A stretch of DNA of 64,000 nt, from the NCBI RefSeq assembly GCF_023091745.1, contig NC_068930.1, positions 6,160,262 through 6,224,261 of the forward strand, written 5' to 3'. The notes below the pieces were generated by a model. It was given only the letters and a program-made list of their open reading frames with translations, had not been told where the DNA came from and ran no database searches. Shown in pieces: positions 22,186-34,160 of this stretch. Position 1 is the first letter of the stretch. Every line of letters starts with the position of its first letter. The position numbers and the translations under genes were made by a program. This DNA comes from Budorcas taxicolor. Lineage: Eukaryota; Chordata; Mammalia; Artiodactyla; Bovidae.

Positions 22186-22480
22186 AAAAAATTATATAAT
22201 TGACTTACAATGTTCTGTTAATTTCTGTTGTACAGTGAAGTTATTCAGTTATAGATAGATAGATATTCTTTTCACATTCCTTTCCATTACGGTTTGTCAC
22301 AAGATACTGAATATACCTTCCCATTCTATAAGTTGAGGCTTGCTGTTTATGCATCCTATATATAATAGTTTGCCTCTGATAATCTCAAATTCCCAATTCT
22401 TCCCTCCTCAACCTCCCTTCCTCCTTGGCAACCACAAGTCTATTCTCTATGTATGTGAGTCTGTTTCTAGAAAAATAGCT
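22186..22480 (-). mobile_element. L1 LINE 3'-end fragment, reverse strand
   Basis: Contains ordered old-L1 3' UTR motifs (TTGACTTACAATGTTCTGTT; AAGATACTGAATATACCTTC; CTTGGCAACCACAAGTCTAT). Flanking 21872-22185 and 22481-22959 show nothing I can name. Confidence 0.75.
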
Positions 22481-22959
22481 AAATTTTTAATATTTTTCTT
22501 TTGCTGACACAGGGACTACAGAGATTTTTAAATAATCATAACTAAAATTAACCATTAGTATATATTATTTCATGAGACAATGTATGTAAAAATGTAATCC
22601 ATTTTCATGGTTGCTCAGATGACAACCACAGTAAAAACATATATGCTTCGCTACTGAAATAAGAATTGCACCACATAACAGTTCAAATGGAGGCCAATAA
22701 GGTACAACAGTGAATGCAGGCAACCTATTAGCAGCTTAAAATACTTAAAATAAAAAACATAGAAATAATTAAATTATTTTGATTTATTTAATGTCAAAGT
22801 ATGAAAGCAAGAGCCTCTAATATTCTAAAGATTTACATGTTACATTCAAGAGTGAAACCACCATAGACAGAGAGCTTCTGTAACCTGTCCTCTGCAGTAA
22901 AAACACTACATTGCCATTCAGAAAGCTTACATTACAAACAAAGGAGTGATCTTTCCTCT

Positions 22960-23260
22960 CTCACACTGCAGTGCCACAACACAAGGCATTCCCCCAGTCT
23001 TGCAGCCACTCAAACCTTGCCTCAAGGCCCAGCTCATGCACCATCTCCTCTGTCCCATCTCTGATTCTATTGAGGCTGATACAGATTCTCCTCCTGCTCT
23101 CCACTGAGCCTTCCATGAGATACATTTCTTATGTTACTGTTTGCATGTCTATCTCCTCTAGGAGATTCTGGATTCCTAAGGTCAACAAAGGTATTTTTTC
23201 ATGTGCCTAGAATCCAGGAGCACACCCAATGGTCCTATATGCTACTCAGTGCCAGCTGGG
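22960..23260 (+). mobile_element. Probable L2 LINE 3' end
   Basis: Resembles the old mammalian L2 3' end: CTTGCCTCAAGGCCCAGCTC, then a CTCCTCTAGGAGATTCTGGA block and a GTGAATGAGG end. Diverged; from memory. Confidence 0.5.
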
Positions 23261-25185
23261 TGAATGAGGAACCCATCTGAAGCACATCTCAACATCTCTT
23301 GCAGAGAGGAATGGTGTTGTTTTTGACTCTTCATGCTTCTGCTGGACTAGAGTAAACAAAGACCTTGTTCATTCCAATAAAGTACTTAATTAAGAAGAGT
23401 TTTTTATATGTCAAAAAATATTCAAAAGGGAGACTTTTGGAGATCATTTGAAAGTCAAGTGATCTGGCTGTGATAAACGAGAGCTGATAGTAGAGGAGTT
23501 ATTAGACACTCATCTGAAAGTGCTTATTAGTCCTGTAGCCATCGTTCTGCCATGTAAAGAAAGGCTGGTAAGGCCCCTGAGAAGCTCAGCCAGTCAGGGG
23601 GCAGGCGAGGAAGGAAATCTGGCTTCTCTACTTCTAACCAATCTGCTCGTTACCAGGATTCCTGGAGTCTATTAGGAGGCATAGATATACCCATGCCTGG
23701 GACACAAAGCTGTGAAATAAAAATATCCTACATTATTTGGGGCTGACCCCAGGACCAACATCAGCCAAAAGCCCCCTTCAATCAAGGCATCTTCTATCAA
23801 CTGCTATTCTCAACCAAATTGTAGAGCAAATACCAATTTGGGAACCAATTAAGGGAAAAACATATGTCTGTGACCTAGCATATTGGGTTTGTGCCTTACA
23901 TTCATTCTACTGTGATCTTGCTACATCTCCACAAAGGAGCATAGAGGGAGAGTGAGGTAGGGAAAGTTAGTACCTATTAGATTGCAAGTGCTTTAATGTA
24001 ATCTCTCATTGTGAGATGAGGATTATTAGTATTCTGTACAAGACACAGCTTGAGTTTGGGAAGGCTATAAGTTCTCCAAGGTTGCAGTGTTTCCTAGAAA
24101 GTCATTTTGAGTCTGTATTTTTGGATTTATCAAAGGTTCTTACATATAATTCTAGTAACATTTTTCTAGAGTAAGAGAAAAGTTAGAGAAATTTGGTTCT
24201 TTCCTTTTATATCCATGCATTATTCATACTTTTCTCATACACTTTCAAATAAGGTCCACAAATGACTTTCTTCTATTTCTAAGGATTTCATTACTGTCAG
24301 CCATCATTTACAATGTTTATTTTCATCATGATACTTATTTTTACATTTATAAGCATAAGGATACAAATCTATTGCTTTACTTAGTTTAGTTTGTAACTAA
24401 AAATTATATAAATTAAATACCAACACCTCTTCTGGTTATTAAGTGATTCCTTATGGGTTATTTACGTCAGCTGGCAGAAGTGATATCAGTATCAATCCCA
24501 CAATATGAACTATGAATTCAAGGTAAAAAAAAAAATCTCTGGCCACTGAATTCCGCCCCCCCCCGCCGCCCCCCCGCCACACCATTGATGGTGTCAGTAT
24601 TCGAAATAAGACTAAAATCAGGATTGTGGATCAAATTGCTTTTTTAACTATGCAAACTCTTGATCTCTTGATTTGTTCTGGTTCTCAAGATTTTGTAATA
24701 AAATACAAAGATTTTGTTTCCAAATGTCCTCACTCAAGAAATGTTTTTCTTAGTATATATTTCTATTTCTTGATAGCAGATACAGGATATTAAAAGGAAT
24801 GTATGTTTCCCGAACTTCTAATTGATCTGAATTATCTTTCTTTTCTTGATTTTTTTTTTCTTTTGAGACAATAATGCTGGCTCTTTTGTGGAGAGACCAA
24901 ACCTCATCTATCTTCCTATTACGTCATAGCTGCCTTGATATTAGCTTTCTTGAATCTTAAGTTTGGTTCTTCGTAGCTTATAATACCTTTATTTTTGATA
25001 ATCAGTTATACAGACTAAATGCCACTCAGAATCTCTGCTATAGAACTTTGCTATTTTTGTATTTTTAATTAAATATTCTCACCCTTCCTGCCTTCCCCAC
25101 CTCATGCCTCAGAGTCATTTCATGGTAGAATATTACATTTTTTATGGCCACCCTGAGTCAAACTTTGTTAACGTGACTGAGGTTG
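23261..25185. other. Unassigned stretch with a C-rich tract
   Basis: About 1.9 kb of mostly AT-rich DNA with no gene or named repeat recognised, apart from the C-rich run at 24554-24577. Confidence 0.35.
24554..24577. repeat. C-rich run, G-quadruplex-prone on the minus strand
   Basis: A C9-type run followed by CGCCG and a C7 run. The minus strand offers several G-tracts within 24 bases in otherwise AT-rich DNA. Confidence 0.75.
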
Positions 25186-26345
25186 TTATGTCCCCATACA
25201 AGAGTTCTTCTTCCCCATGCTCACCTTCTTAGAGGGAGGCCATGTGACTGGACTGCAGCCAGTGGTAGTGTAATAGAGCAGGATAAGCACAGCCCTTAAC
25301 AGGTAGCCATTGCTGTGCCTCCTTACTGTGCACCCTGTTCCTAGGCAATGGTCTTGCTCAGCCATTGGTTGGTGCTTCAGTGGGCCCTTCCCACAAGCAA
25401 CCAACTGCCAATGAGTGACCATTAGTTGCCCTGTTCAGCTATTGGTCAGTGCCACAGTGGGTCCTGCTCACTGGTAAGTGTCAATGAGGGACCTGGGGAA
25501 GTGCTTCAGTCAAGGGTCGGTGTTGTGGTGGTCATCAGGTGGAGAGTGCAGTAAGAGGCGGGTTCAGGTCTTCTTCTGGAGGTCCTTCAGCTTACTTAGC
25601 CTCAGGCAAGCGATTGAGCTGGAGGGCCCAAAGAACAGACTGGGGACTACGTCCTACAGGGCTTCAGCACTGGCACAAAGGCCCTCCACTAGTCTTGCTC
25701 TAGGCCTTGAGGCAGGGGTGAACCTCTCTCCATCCCTGTCTCTGTGACCTAATAGCAGTAGCTGTCTGTCTGGGTTACAGTCTGTGAGACCTGGTCTCCC
25801 CCTTTGGGCTGCCTGAGGAGACTGAGGGCCAGTTCTTTGGGTGTCTGGCTCTCTCAGGGATGACAGTTGGCTGGACAGGATGTGGGAATCTGGCCCTGAA
25901 GGAGATGCCAGCTGGGATCTGCCTCTTCTTAGCCAGGACTGGGACCTTGAAGGGTGAAAGCTGTGACTTGGGACCTTGCCCTTCTTACCAAGACAGAATA
26001 ACATTCATCTGGTAGAGATTTACAGGAACATCCTTACTTAACCATGACCTGACCTCAAGAACAAAGGATCTGACACCAAGAAGTCTGCAACAACACCACC
26101 TATCTCTCACCTTTTACTTTTTTAAAAGGACTTGCTAAAAGCCTTCAGTGACTTTGGGGTTCTTAGGGCATGAGCCACCCATCTCCATGTATGAATCTGT
26201 AATAAACTTTTCTCTGTTCCAAGCTCAATTTTTTTTTAATTCTTAAAAAACAAATTCTTTAAATTGTATTTTTTCCCCCAAAACTCTAATGCTTAGTATT
26301 GCTGAGCCTCACTGTGTGCCAGGCACATGGACTTGCAATTCAGTA
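25186..26345 (+). mobile_element. Candidate solo LTR
   Basis: A GC-richer block in AT-rich DNA. It begins near TGTTATGTCCCCATACAAGA, has imperfect repeated segments in its first third (AGCCATTGGTTGGTGC / AGCTATTGGTCAGTGC), and carries AATAAACTTTTCTCTGTTCC at about 26202 followed by a U5-like T-rich segment and GGACTTGCAATTCAGTA. This matches artiodactyl class I ERV LTR style. No clear TSD found, so boundaries are approximate. Confidence 0.5.
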
Positions 26346-27213
26346 TACCAGTGGTACATATGTGTCTGAGAGGAATCATTAAAAGGAGAGGGGCCTGAAC
26401 TTATGCCTCATCTGTCCGCCTTCCTGTTATTTAAACCTCAGCTAGTAGAGCTGGCATCTAGCTGCCAGTTGAGGATGAGACAACCTTGGAAGGACCCCGA
26501 GTCCTTGAGATTTGGACTGTTATATTTTAACTACTTCCAAATCTTTTTAATGTGATAAAAATTAAGCATATCTTACTCAAACCACTGTTATTTTTTTTCT
26601 TTTTGCCATCAACCAAACTCAATTTTTAGTAGTTTTATTGAGATATATTTAACATACCATATATTCTCACAAAAAAAATTTTTTTTTCTGACCAGAAGAT
26701 TTTGAGTTTTATAGCAAACCATATTGTACAGACCGGAAGCCCAGGGGCTGCCACCGCCCCACCCAGCCCCACATGCCGCAGCATCTTCAAGCCTTTGGCG
26801 ATCCCCAGGGGGCCCTCCCCTCTGGTCTTTGGTCCCTAGTCACTCCCATCACCAGCTCCAACTCCCTATTACCTGAGGTATATGGATACATTCCTTCTCC
26901 CCTATGTAATACAACCTGACTCCCCAGGGAGAGCTGAGCTGAGAAGCAGGATCCTGCCCTGGCCCCCTCCCCTGACTTCCCAAACCACGCCCCCTCACGG
27001 GAGGAAGGGGCAGGGGAGGGCCAAGAGTCTGTTGACTAAGTTCCCATGGTAACTGAGAGGAGCCATGTCCAGTCTTAGCCCTGGATTTGGGAGGTGTCTA
27101 TTGGCTGCTAATTTCATGGCAACCAGGAGTCGCAGTTGCTTGAGCAAATGGGATTCAAGTTTCCATGAAGACGACAGAGTGGGAACAGCCAAGCTGGAAG
27201 AGTCCCATCTTCC

Positions 27214-27485
27214 ATGGAGAAGGAAATGGTAACCCACTCCAGTATTCTTGCCTAGAGAATCCCATGGACAGAGGAGCCTGGTGGGTTGCCATCTATGGGG
27301 TCCCACAGAGTTGGACACAACTGAAGCAACTTAGCATAAATGCATGCATTGGAGAAGAAAATGGCAACTCACTCCAGTATTCTTGCCTGGAGAATCCCAG
27401 GGATGGAGGAGCCTGGTGGGCTGCCATCTATTGGGTCATACAGAGTCGGACACGACTGACAGAAGCGACTTAGCAGCAGCAGCGG
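27214..27485 (+). mobile_element. BOV-A2 SINE (dimer of Bov-A)
   Basis: Two Bov-A units in tandem (GAGAAGGAAATGGTAACCCA and GAGAAGAAAATGGCAACTCA), ending in GACTTAGCAGCAGCAGCGG. An 8-bp TSD, CATCTTCC, lies at 27206-27213 and 27486-27493. Confidence 0.93.
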
Positions 27486-27805
27486 CATCTTCCTCATCAC
27501 TGGCTAGCACTCCAGACCCACCCCCACTTTAGGTCATGAAGGGTGGAGCAGGTCAACATATTAAAGCAAGAGAGAGGCTAGGGGTCCAGTCCAAACTGGG
27601 CGCCCACCTGTCCAGTCTCAGTCCAAGCTGGTCACATCCCCTCAAGCTCATAATCTCCCAGGCCTGAGGTTCCCCCTGTTCAAGTGTAACACTTCAGTGC
27701 AAAAGAATGTTCAAGTACAGAGTGTTGAGGGAGGTAGGGGGATGGGGGTACCCCTCACCACTCTCCAGGGCACGCTGAACAGCAGGCAGGCCACCAGCCC
27801 CACTC

Positions 27806-27936
27806 TTCACAAGAGGAAATGGCAGCCCACTCCAGTATTCTTTCTGGGGAATCCAATGGATAGAGGAGATGAGCAGGCTACAGTCCATGGGGGTCACAAT
27901 AGAGCAGGACACCACTGAGCAACTGAGCACAGCCAC
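27806..27936 (+). mobile_element. Bov-A SINE unit
   Basis: A single diverged Bov-A unit (AAGAGGAAATGGCAGCCCAC to CACTGAGCAACTGAGCACAG). Confidence 0.85.
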
Positions 27937-28122
27937 AGTCAGTGACATTCACTGACTCAGGTTTAGGGGGAAAGGGCTGAAATCTGGGGAGGGAGAAAGG
28001 AGAGGGCTGGTGCTGAGAAGGTAATTCTCCCATTTAAAGTGTATAGTTCAATGGTATTCACAGATGTGTGCAACTGTCACTATGTTCAAACTTACAACAT
28101 TTTTATAACCTTAAAAAAACAT

Positions 28123-28394
28123 TCTGGAACTTCCCTGATGGTCCAGTGGTTTAGAATATGTCTGCTGATGCAGAGGAGATGGGTTTGTTTTCTGGTTCAC
28201 GAAGATCCCACATGCTGCAGAGCAACTAAGTTCTGCACCACAACTACTGAGGTCACATGTTGCAGTTACTGAAGCCTGCATACCTAGAGCCTATGCTCCA
28301 CAACAAGAGAAGCCATCACTCTCTGCAACTAGAGAAAGGCCACATATAGTGTTGAAGAACCAATGCAGCCAAAATTAATTAATTCAAATTTTAA
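28123..28394 (+). mobile_element. CHR-2-type SINE
   Basis: Starts GGAACTTCCCTGATGGTCCA and contains AGATCCCACATGCTGCAGAG and a GCAACTAGAGAAAGGCC block, all typical of cetartiodactyl tRNA-Glu CHR SINEs. It sits inside L1. Confidence 0.85.
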
Positions 28395-28944
28395 AATTCT
28401 GAATACTTTAGCTATTACCCTGCTATGTACCCACCCTACACCACACCAGTTCCGAGGAAAGAATAATCCACTTTCCTAGAAGCTCATATGAATGGAATCA
28501 TATAGTTGTTGTCTTTTGTGACTGGCTTCTTTGACTTACTATACTGTTTTCATTGTTTATCCAGGTTGTATTGTGTGTTAGTACTTAGTTCCTTTTCATG
28601 GGCAAATATTGTTCCATTGTATGGATATATAATGTTTTGTTTATTCATTAATCTGTTGGTGCACATTTGGATTATTTCACCTTTTGTCTATTAAGAAGAA
28701 GGTTACTACAAATATTCATGTACGCACAGCGTAAACATATGTTTTCATTTCTTTTGCACATATATCTGTGAGTTAAACTGCTATGTCAAATTGTAACTCT
28801 GTTTAATCACTTGAGGAAGTGTCAGAGCAAAGTAGATGCACCATTTTGCATTCTCATCTGTACAGGTTGAGGGGTTCAAATTCTCCACGTCCTTACCAAC
28901 AGTTGTTCTTATTTGCCTTTTTAATTTTATTCATATTAGTTCAT

Positions 28945-30600
28945 GCAAAAATAGGCCCAATAAAGGACAGAAATTGTATGGACCCAACAAAAGCAGAAGA
29001 TATTAAGAAGAGGTGGCAAGAATACACAAAAGAACTATACAAAAAAGACCTTAACAACCCAGATAATCACGATGGTATGATTACTCACCTACACCAGACA
29101 CCCTGGAATGTGAAGTCAAGTGGGCCTTAGGAAGCATCACTATGAACAAAGCTAGTGGAGGCGATGGAATTCCAGTTGAGCTATTCCAAATCCTCAATGA
29201 TGCTGCTAAAGTGCTACACTCATTATGCCAGCAAATTTAGAAAACTCAGCAGTGGCCACAGGACTGGAAAAAGTCAGTTTTCATTCCAATCCCAAAGAAA
29301 GGCAATGCAAACTAATGCTGAAACTACCACACAGTTGCACTCATCTCACATGCCAGTAAAGTAATACTCAAAATTCTCCAGGTCAGGCTTCAACAATACG
29401 TGACCTGTGAATTTCCTGATGTTCAAACTGGTTTTAGAAAAGGCAAAGAAAATGGAGGTCAAATTGCCAACATCAGTCAGACCAACAACAAAAAAAAAAA
29501 GAGAGTTCCAGAAAAACATCTATTTTTGCTTTATTGACTATGCCAAAGCCTTTGACTGTGTGGATCACAATAAACTGGAAAATTCTGAGAGAAATGGGAA
29601 TACCAGACCACCTGACCTGCCTCTTGAGAAATCTGTATGCAGGTCATGAAGCAACAGTTAGAACTGGACATGGAACAACAGACTGGTTCCAAATAGGAAA
29701 AGGAGTATGTCAAGGTTGTATATTGACATCCTGCTTATTTAACTTATATGCAGAGTACATCATAAGAAATGATAGGCTGGATGAAGCACAAACTGGAATC
29801 AAGATTGCCAGGAGAAATATCAATCACCTCAGATATGCAGATGACACCCCCCTTATGGCATATAGCAACGAAGAACTAAAGAGCCTCTTGATGGAAGTGA
29901 AAGAGGAGAGTGAAAAAGTTGGCTTAAAGCTCAACATTCAGAAAACGAAGATCATGGCATGTGGTCCCATCATTTCATGGCAAATAGATGGGGAAACAGT
30001 GGAAACAGTGTCAGACTTTAGTTTTTTGGGCTCCAAAATCACTGCAGATGGTGATTGGAACCATGAAATTAAAAGACGCTTACTCCTTGGGAGAAAAGTT
30101 ATGACCAACTTAGACAGAATATTAAAATGCAGAGACATTGCCAACAAAGGTCCATCTAGTCAAACTATGGTTTTTACAGTATTCGTGTATGGATGTGAGA
30201 GTTGGGCTATAAAGAAAGCTGAGTGCCGAATAATTGATGCTTTTGAACTGTGGTGTTGCAGAAAACTTTTGAGAGTCCCTTGGACTGCAAGGAGATCCAA
30301 CCAGTCCATCCTAAAGGAAATCAGTCCTGAATATTCATTGGAAGGACTGATGCTGAAGCTGAAGCTCCTATACTTTGGCCACCTGATGCAAAGAACTGAC
30401 TCACTGGAAAAGTCCCTGATGCTGGGAAAGATTGAAATTGGGAGGAGAAGGGGATGTCAGAGGATGAGATGTTTGGATGGCATCACTGACTTAACGGACA
30501 GGAGTTTGAGTAAACTCTGGGAGCTGGTGATGGAAAGGGAGGGCTGGTGTGCTGCATGGGGTTACAGAGTCGGACACGACTGAGCAACTGAACTGACTGA
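28945..30600 (+). mobile_element. BovB LINE, 5'-truncated, with the longest uncut RT frame in the window
   Basis: Runs from the endonuclease-RT linker to the ACTGA tail. The frame 29534-30583 is open for 349 codons and carries the palm (LRYADDTPLM, YADD intact), thumb and C-terminal segment. The preceding fingers/motif A region is in another frame (29407-29649) because of a small indel near 29574. Stops near 29130 and 29240 also break the linker. Inserted in old reverse L1. Confidence 0.95.
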
Positions 30601-30724
30601 CTGATTGATACTATTAGGTATGAAGTGGTGATTTTGGGTTTGCATTTTCCTGATGACCAATGATTTGAACAGTTTTCTCATCTATGTTTTGGAAGCATTT
30701 GTGAAGATTTGCTATTATTTCTTT

Positions 30725-31775
30725 CAGTTCAGTTCAGTTGCTCAGTCAAGTCTGACTCTTTGCGACCCCATGAATCACAGCACACCAGGCCTCCCTGTCC
30801 ATCACCAACTCCCAGAGTTCACTCAGACTCACATCCATCGAGTCCGTGATGCCATCCAGCCATCTCATCCTCGGTCGTCCCCTTCACCTCCTGCCCCCAA
30901 TCCCTCCCAGCATCAGAGTCTTTTCAAATGAGTCAACTCTTCACATGAGGTGGCCAAAGTACTGGAGTTTCAGCTTTAGCTTCATTCCTTCCAAAGAAAT
31001 CCCAGGGCTGATCTCCTTCAGAATAGACTGGTTGGATCTCCTTGCAGTCCAAGGGACTCTCAAGAGTCTTCTCCAACACCACAGTTCAAAAGCATCAAGT
31101 CTTTGGCACTCAGCCTTCTTCACAGTCCAACTCTCACATCCATACATGACCACAGGAAAAACCAGAGCCTTGACTAGATGGACCTTAGTCGGCAAAGTAA
31201 TGTCTCTGCTTTTGAAGATGCTATCTAGGTTGGTCATAACTTTTCTTCCAAGGAGTAAGCATCTTTTAATTTCATGGCTGCAGTCACCATCTGCAGTGAT
31301 TTTGGAGCCCCCCAAAATAAAGTCTGACACTGTTTCCACTGCTTCCCCATCTATTTCCCATGAAGTGATGGGACTGGATGCCATGATCTTCATTTTCTGA
31401 ATGTTGAGCTTTAAGCCAACTTTTTCACTCTCCACTTTCACTTTCATCAAGAGGCTTTTGAGTTCCTCTTCACTTTCTGCCATAAGGGTGGTGTCATCTG
31501 CATATCTGAGGTTATTGATATTTCTCCTGGCAATCTTGATTCCAGCTTGTGTTTCTTCCAGTCCAGTGTTTCTCATGATGTACTGTGCATAGAAGTTAAA
31601 TAAGCAGGGTGACAATATACAGCCTTGATGTACTCCTTTTCCTATTTGAAACCAGTCTGTTGTTCCATGTCCAGTTCTAACTGTTGCTTCCTGACCTGCA
31701 TATAGGTTTCTCAAGAGGCAGGTCAGGTGGTCTGGTATTCCCATCTCTTGAAGAATTTTCCACAGTTTATTGTGG
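30725..31775 (-). mobile_element. BovB LINE 3' part, reverse strand (main segment of a rearranged copy)
   Basis: From CAGTTCAGTTCAGTTGCTCA to the palm region (EMGIPDHLTC start), with minus frame 31744-30941 (267 codons) and intact YADD. Joined at its 5' side, near 31775, to forward-oriented upstream BovB sequence. Confidence 0.95.
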
Positions 31776-31796
31776 AAAATTTTATTGTCGCTGTTG

Positions 31797-32182
31797 GGGA
31801 GGCCTTACAAATAGCTGTGAAAAGAAGAGAGGCAAAAAACAAAGGAGAAAAGGAAAGATATAAGCATCTCAATGCAGAGTTCCAAAGAATAGCAAGAAGA
31901 GATAAGAACGCCTTCTTCAAAGATCAGTGCAAAGAAATAGAGGAAAAGAACAGAATGGGAAAGACTAGAGATATCTTCAAGAAAATTAGAGCAAAGGTCA
32001 GGGGCAGAAGCCGGGAGGACCCCATGCCCGAAGGGCAGTGGCCAAGAAGAGCTACCCCGCGTCCAAGGCCAGGGGCAGTGGCCGAGATGAGCTACCCTGC
32101 GTCAGAGGTCATTGCTGCGGCACGGAGGAGCCAACGGCGCTTGAGGCCAGGGGCAGCGGCAGGGAGGAGCAACCCCACGTAA
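31797..32182 (+). mobile_element. Inverted upstream BovB segments (linker and 5' UTR repeats)
   Basis: 31797-31992 codes forward for the BovB linker (EALQIAVKRREAKNKGEKER). 31993-32182 is GC-rich with three imperfect copies of a GAGGCCAGGGGCAGCGGC-like unit, as in the BovB 5' UTR. Opposite orientation to the adjoining 30725-31775 part fits 5' inversion during insertion. The order linker-then-5' UTR means a further deletion or switch. Confidence 0.75.
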
Positions 32183-32189
32183 AACTGAC

Positions 32190-32620
32190 AGTGAAGTCAT
32201 CTGGGTGTGGAACTCTCTTTGTGAGTCATTTCAAAAGTTACTCATTCAATTTCCTCATTTATTACAGGTCTATGTAGAAGGTCTATTTCTTCTTGAATCT
32301 GTTTCAGTAGTTTATGTCTTTCTAAGAGTTTGAAAGTTATCTAATTTTTCACCTAAGTTTTCTAATTTTTTGGTGTATAGTTGTTTATGTTTTTTTTATA
32401 GTCTTCTATTTTTATAAGATTGGTAGAAATGTCTTCTATTTAATTTCTAATTTTAATAATTTAACTAGTTTTTCTTATTTTCTTAGTAAATGTGACTGGA
32501 GCTTTTTTTTTTTTCAAATTTTGCTAATCTTTTGAAGAAGATTTTCATCTCCTTGACTTTTGTTTTCGGGCTCAATTCTTACTATTTGAGATAGTCAGGT
32601 TTATTTAAGTTATTCATAAT
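32190..32620 (-). mobile_element. L1 ORF2 fragment, reverse strand
   Basis: Reverse L1 ORF2-like sequence (TTCTTCTTGAATCTGTTTCA; TTGGTGTATAGTTGTTTATG). Strongly decayed. Confidence 0.6.
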
Positions 32621-33286
32621 CTCGAGACATAATAGTCATGTTTGTCCTAAACAGATAAGGCATGGAAAGAGGATATCACCTATCAAAGATTCAAGTCTCT
32701 GAAATTTACTTTTCTCCCTTTAGTTCATATTCATTTATGATTGAAGAGATAATACTTTTTTCTTTGAAGTACTGTACATAAAGCTTGTAAATAATCCAAC
32801 ACAGTAGATCCTCCAGAAGTACTTTTCTTCCCCTTCTAATAAGAAGTTTATTCTTTTGAGAGTGAAGAATAATCAGTCTGGTAAGTCTGGCAGTTTTTTA
32901 TGCTCATTTTGGTTAGTAAGATCATATCATTTCTAAAACAGTAATGTTAAATAATTTTAGTTGGTTTATTTAAAAATATGAAATTTGTATTTTTATTCTG
33001 ATCTTGCTATTAGACTTCTGAAGAAAATGAGCAAAGAAGGCATAAATGAAACAGTTGGCTAAAGTTATGACCAGAAATAGGTTTGATGGGAAAAGAAATC
33101 TATTGCTAACTTAAGGTAGTGTACTGGAAAATTTTTTTGTGTTCAGTCCATATGATAAAGATAAGAATAATTATTTGAGGAGAAAAGCCTTTTGGGGGGG
33201 GGGGTGGGACCAAAGACTAGAGTGTGATCGCATGTAAAAAGCTGGGTTCCAAATCATTTGCTTCAGATTCATCTAAACCATCAAAG
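32621..33286. other. Unassigned AT-rich stretch
   Basis: No gene seen. Contains a G10TG3 run at about 33193-33206. Confidence 0.4.
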
Positions 33287-33372
33287 CAGGGGTCTACGGT
33301 TTTTTTCCCGTAAAGGCCAGAAAGTAAATAGTTTGGATTTTATAGGCCATACAGTGGGTATAAAGAATAGTA
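33287..33372 (+). mobile_element. Possible hAT-Charlie-type DNA transposon fragment
   Basis: CAGGGGTCTACGG followed by CCCGTAAAGGCCAGAAAGTA and ATAGGCCAT matches the start of a common mammalian non-autonomous hAT element. The rest is not recognisable, and 33373-33999 is unassigned. Confidence 0.45.
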
Positions 33373-34160
33373 AAAATGAGAAAGAGATGTCCAAAAAGCT
33401 TAGGGGTCTCTCTTGGGAGTCTCTCTTTGGAACAGCCAGTCCCAGCAGGTCTCCAGTCACCACCAGTCCATCCCCTTCCCTTCAACCCATGCACTGTGCA
33501 TCTTATCACCAGAATAAAACCAGTGACTAACAATAGCAAATAAGCACAGACATCTTTAATAAACACATTGAAAGCAATTACCAATAAAGAGGCACCTCCC
33601 AGAGAGGGCAGACATAGCCCAGAAAAGAAAAGCCCTTTTTATTTTGTCACTGGGTGCCCAGCATCTAGGTTATTATCTGCTTCCTCACTCTAAAATAAAT
33701 CATTCTTGCTAAAACCCCAGAAACATACTCAGACCTCTTATTTAATCTTAATATTTATAGAAAGAAACTGGTTGTAAAAGAGAACTGAACAAGATACATG
33801 ATACAAAGAAAACTGTATAAAGCTAACTTACAAAACATCTTACAAAATGCCATCAGTCTTAGAAAGAAAATCACTGGCATAAAGAATACCACAATGAACA
33901 AAACAAAAAACTAGCATGAAAAATAATACTTTGGAGATCCAAGGAAATAGAGCAAGATTTAAGAAATCTCTCAGCGAGATTTAAGAAAACAGAGCAGCCC
34001 ACACTAATACAAAGATCAATACACAGACAGAAATTGAAAATTTTTTAAAAATCTATAATATCATCAAAGAAATATTAAATAATAAGGATAAACCTAAAAA
34101 ATATACAAAGTTTCTACATTTAAAGCCAAAAACTATTTCTACAAGAAATTTAAGATCCAA

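Larger units (their letters stand above)
26679..28020 (-). pseudogene. Retrocopy-like insertion of an unidentified GC-rich transcript
   Basis: A block inserted within L1. Read on the minus strand it ends in GCTATAAAACTCAAAATCTT, CTGGTCAG and then an A-run (26679-26687 as T), like a polyadenylated 3' end. Flanks are ATTCTCAC on the left (26663-26670) and ATTCTCCC on the right (28024-28031), a possible TSD, although an extra A-run at 26671-26678 is unexplained. Two later SINEs interrupt it. The sequence is GC-rich, UTR-like and without a convincing reading frame; I do not recognise the parent. It could instead be an LTR remnant. Confidence 0.4.
26621..30722 (-). mobile_element. Old L1 3' UTR, reverse strand, cut by several insertions
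   Basis: Pieces in L1 order: 26621-26672 (TTTTATTGAGATATATTTAA), 28026-28122 (TTTAAAGTGTATAGTTCAAT), 28395-28944 (CATATGAATGGAATCATATA) and 30601-30722 (TGCATTTTCCTGATGACCAA). Between them sit a retrocopy-like insertion, a CHR-2 SINE and a BovB. The reverse ORF2 fragment at 32190-32620 may be the same element. Confidence 0.75.

Noticed and set aside
26995..27318. 107-codon minus-strand frame across the GC-rich block and BOV-A2
   Set aside because: It crosses a SINE boundary and shows no domain; not a gene.
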